From the NCBI RefSeq assembly GCF_000234665.1, contig NC_018312.1:801791-865790 (forward strand): a stretch of 64,000 nucleotides of DNA, written 5' to 3'. The notes under the pieces were generated by a model, which was not told the DNA's origin, ran no database searches, and saw nothing but the letters and a program-made list of their open reading frames with translations. How positions within the stretch are numbered: position 1 is the stretch's first letter; the number at the start of each line of letters is the position of its first letter. This document shows positions 63,801-64,000 of this stretch, piece after piece. Made by a program: the position numbers and the translations under genes. Origin of the DNA: Leishmania mexicana MHOM/GT/2001/U1103. Taxonomy: Eukaryota; Euglenozoa; Kinetoplastea; Trypanosomatida; Trypanosomatidae.

Positions 63801-64000
63801 AGTCTGCCGGTCGAAACCCTCGGTACACGTACGTGCTCAACGCAGCCATTGACCTACAGTTGCCGATGTCCACCACGCGGTCTCGCATTGCGACGACGCT
63901 GAATATGTGGCGCTTCCTCAACACACAAGCACACAAGCTGAGCCTGAAGGAGAGCGTCATGATGAAGCAGCGGTGCGCGTGGAACTTGCCCATGTCGTAT
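60839..64000 (+). CDS. Unknown large protein, 3' end cut by window edge
   Basis: A frame open for exactly 1054 codons from the ATG at 60839 to the right edge without a stop. The N-terminus MLHRSRLLRGPAVTAAASIS is basic and Ala/Ser-rich with no acidic residues, which fits a mitochondrial presequence. Many helical stretches follow, such as VRDDFLWALKLADVEQLLRT (around residues 160-180), EALLKLCDEVLKHVYGLAER (around 515) and RFLILIEELVKAQVAES (around 820). Polar Ser/Ala/Pro-rich linkers separate them, and a strongly basic patch (RRHRRRRVRG) lies near residue 910. It resembles the large helical-repeat mitochondrial proteins common in trypanosomatids (mitoribosome or RNA processing), but no family is identified. 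Confidence 0.75.
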   Translation, partial: MLHRSRLLRGPAVTAAASISVCFKGLGTYDYPSSFTWPPSLEDDGDERGHGVSRPPVAHSEPPRGNAGSAEYNSHRRSPFSVLRSRQCRVGQCASGVLPASHNTAAAPCAGGSSHGLVACGHRLCCCSALFYPALSPCSSSSSAPPSTSAPPSSAEEGMWRVRDDFLWALKLADVEQLLRTTIGEELYGRLLGVRGTKATVVLTCNDLLTAAKEHAEASSAEGALAASGASLPATIPYVARLLLNADEDNRIKWLQEESTAMEHRDYYARAPSLRALFVMWLAQPQQQRVRAAAVKGGCGGTAAGDLSHGDTADADRRLGTASTARTPTFRIPPPTMEDIQHILRRMEERRVEVTMADISAIAAFGAASAGTGTSIPSDEFWGAIVRHLQPLKLSQALKAYASTLSPPVNDGAVSCDEALVLLHVLILSLLLRYTSVANAEVPPASTAPPPSAWTSSSGVSSTPDPANSKLLAPMAAFEAASEVIQLRRCLAPSREGDEAATRGSAHIPTPPSTVYEALLKLCDEVLKHVYGLAERWQLSATSPHLPALTTWFLREMVTSAACELHFKRLVDRSITEALIALEKSGLVNRSSMNLQVVVRQVLPLVENCGSEDLCTLVLTDVVSALEEKARRDPRAFTQEDMLYLAELGAKLFVSGSADSTAGSYGLFDQTARGQMEELHVMDGSPWALCVSSYRSLKEMMQGIIRDQRRLKQQVQEQLRQLSSSSTLSAVMTGSAEAQGRHHARLDGNGAPLSSPSSPPASEASSVARGDAAVRLGAISAASEAAGEDDFTRAEAAAPCDGASASAPAGPPRISVSPMLRQRFLILIEELVKAQVAESSNDSERPIVVSTELFSFVTQHVPVPNIQDEYRRKIFLLVNVAEAPETTRRRLAERREKRRASADGKDYRRHRRRRVRGDTSASGAAEEELEAADKDAHAGPGPEKADVGDDPHGGANDIPAELRFLVSSLPLTLSPWASVMILREVLAESAGRNPRYTYVLNAAIDLQLPMSTTRSRIATTLNMWRFLNTQAHKLSLKESVMMKQRCAWNLPMSY

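Noticed and set aside
1..64000. tRNA, rRNA, snoRNA genes and CRISPR arrays
   Set aside because: No internal tRNA promoter boxes, rRNA-like sequence or spaced identical repeats were recognised by eye; small RNA genes could still be missed without a covariance-model search.

Overview
The window looks like nuclear DNA of a trypanosomatid of the Leishmania group. The genes are intronless and lie in two long one-direction blocks. Pyrimidine tracts followed by AG sit before many start codons, as expected for spliced-leader trans-splicing. Gene-free stretches of 1-4 kb are full of (CA)n/(TC)n microsatellites, and near-identical SIDER-type retroposons lie in 3' regions. The gene content (cathepsin B-like CPC, the HMG protein TDP1, guanine deaminase, ARL3A) agrees with what I remember of Leishmania chromosome 29. 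I cannot fix the species without a search.

Layout. Positions 1-11748 are a leftward (minus) block: a partial unknown gene at the edge, an ABCG-type half-transporter whose ATPase motifs are all lost, LETM1, signal peptide peptidase, a tRNA isopentenyltransferase with a C-terminal zinc finger, and an SLC35F-type transporter. Positions 11749-15425 are a divergent strand-switch region, the usual site where RNA polymerase II starts both ways in Leishmania. It contains a chimeric SIDER-like element in antisense. From 15426 to the end is a rightward block: a PHD-finger plus PhyH-like dioxygenase gene (first gene of the unit), ARL3A, a helical-repeat protein, two diverged cytochrome b5 genes, guanine deaminase, a U1A/U2B''-type RRM protein, an unknown protein, TDP1, a multi-pass membrane protein, a tail-anchored RGG/zinc-finger protein, CPC, two unknown proteins, an FG nucleoporin, and a long unknown protein cut by the right edge.

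Mobile DNA. Three sense SIDER2-like copies (about 510 bp each, near-identical) lie around the first cytochrome b5 gene. One of them interrupts a decayed membrane-protein gene that still reads in one frame through five stop codons. At about 34.7-36.6 kb lies a degenerate ingi/L1Tc-related element that keeps a 5' signature like that of the SIDERs and a damaged 2A-like motif (GVEYDPGP). It shares an almost identical inverted block with the element in the strand-switch region.

The genes do not form one pathway. Co-transcription without shared function is normal in this group, so control is expected mainly through UTRs and SIDERs. The least ordinary items are the PHD/dioxygenase next to the start region, the dead ABCG protein, the tail-anchored RGG protein, and the signs of gene conversion among the retroposons. 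No CRISPR, rRNA or tRNA gene was recognised.
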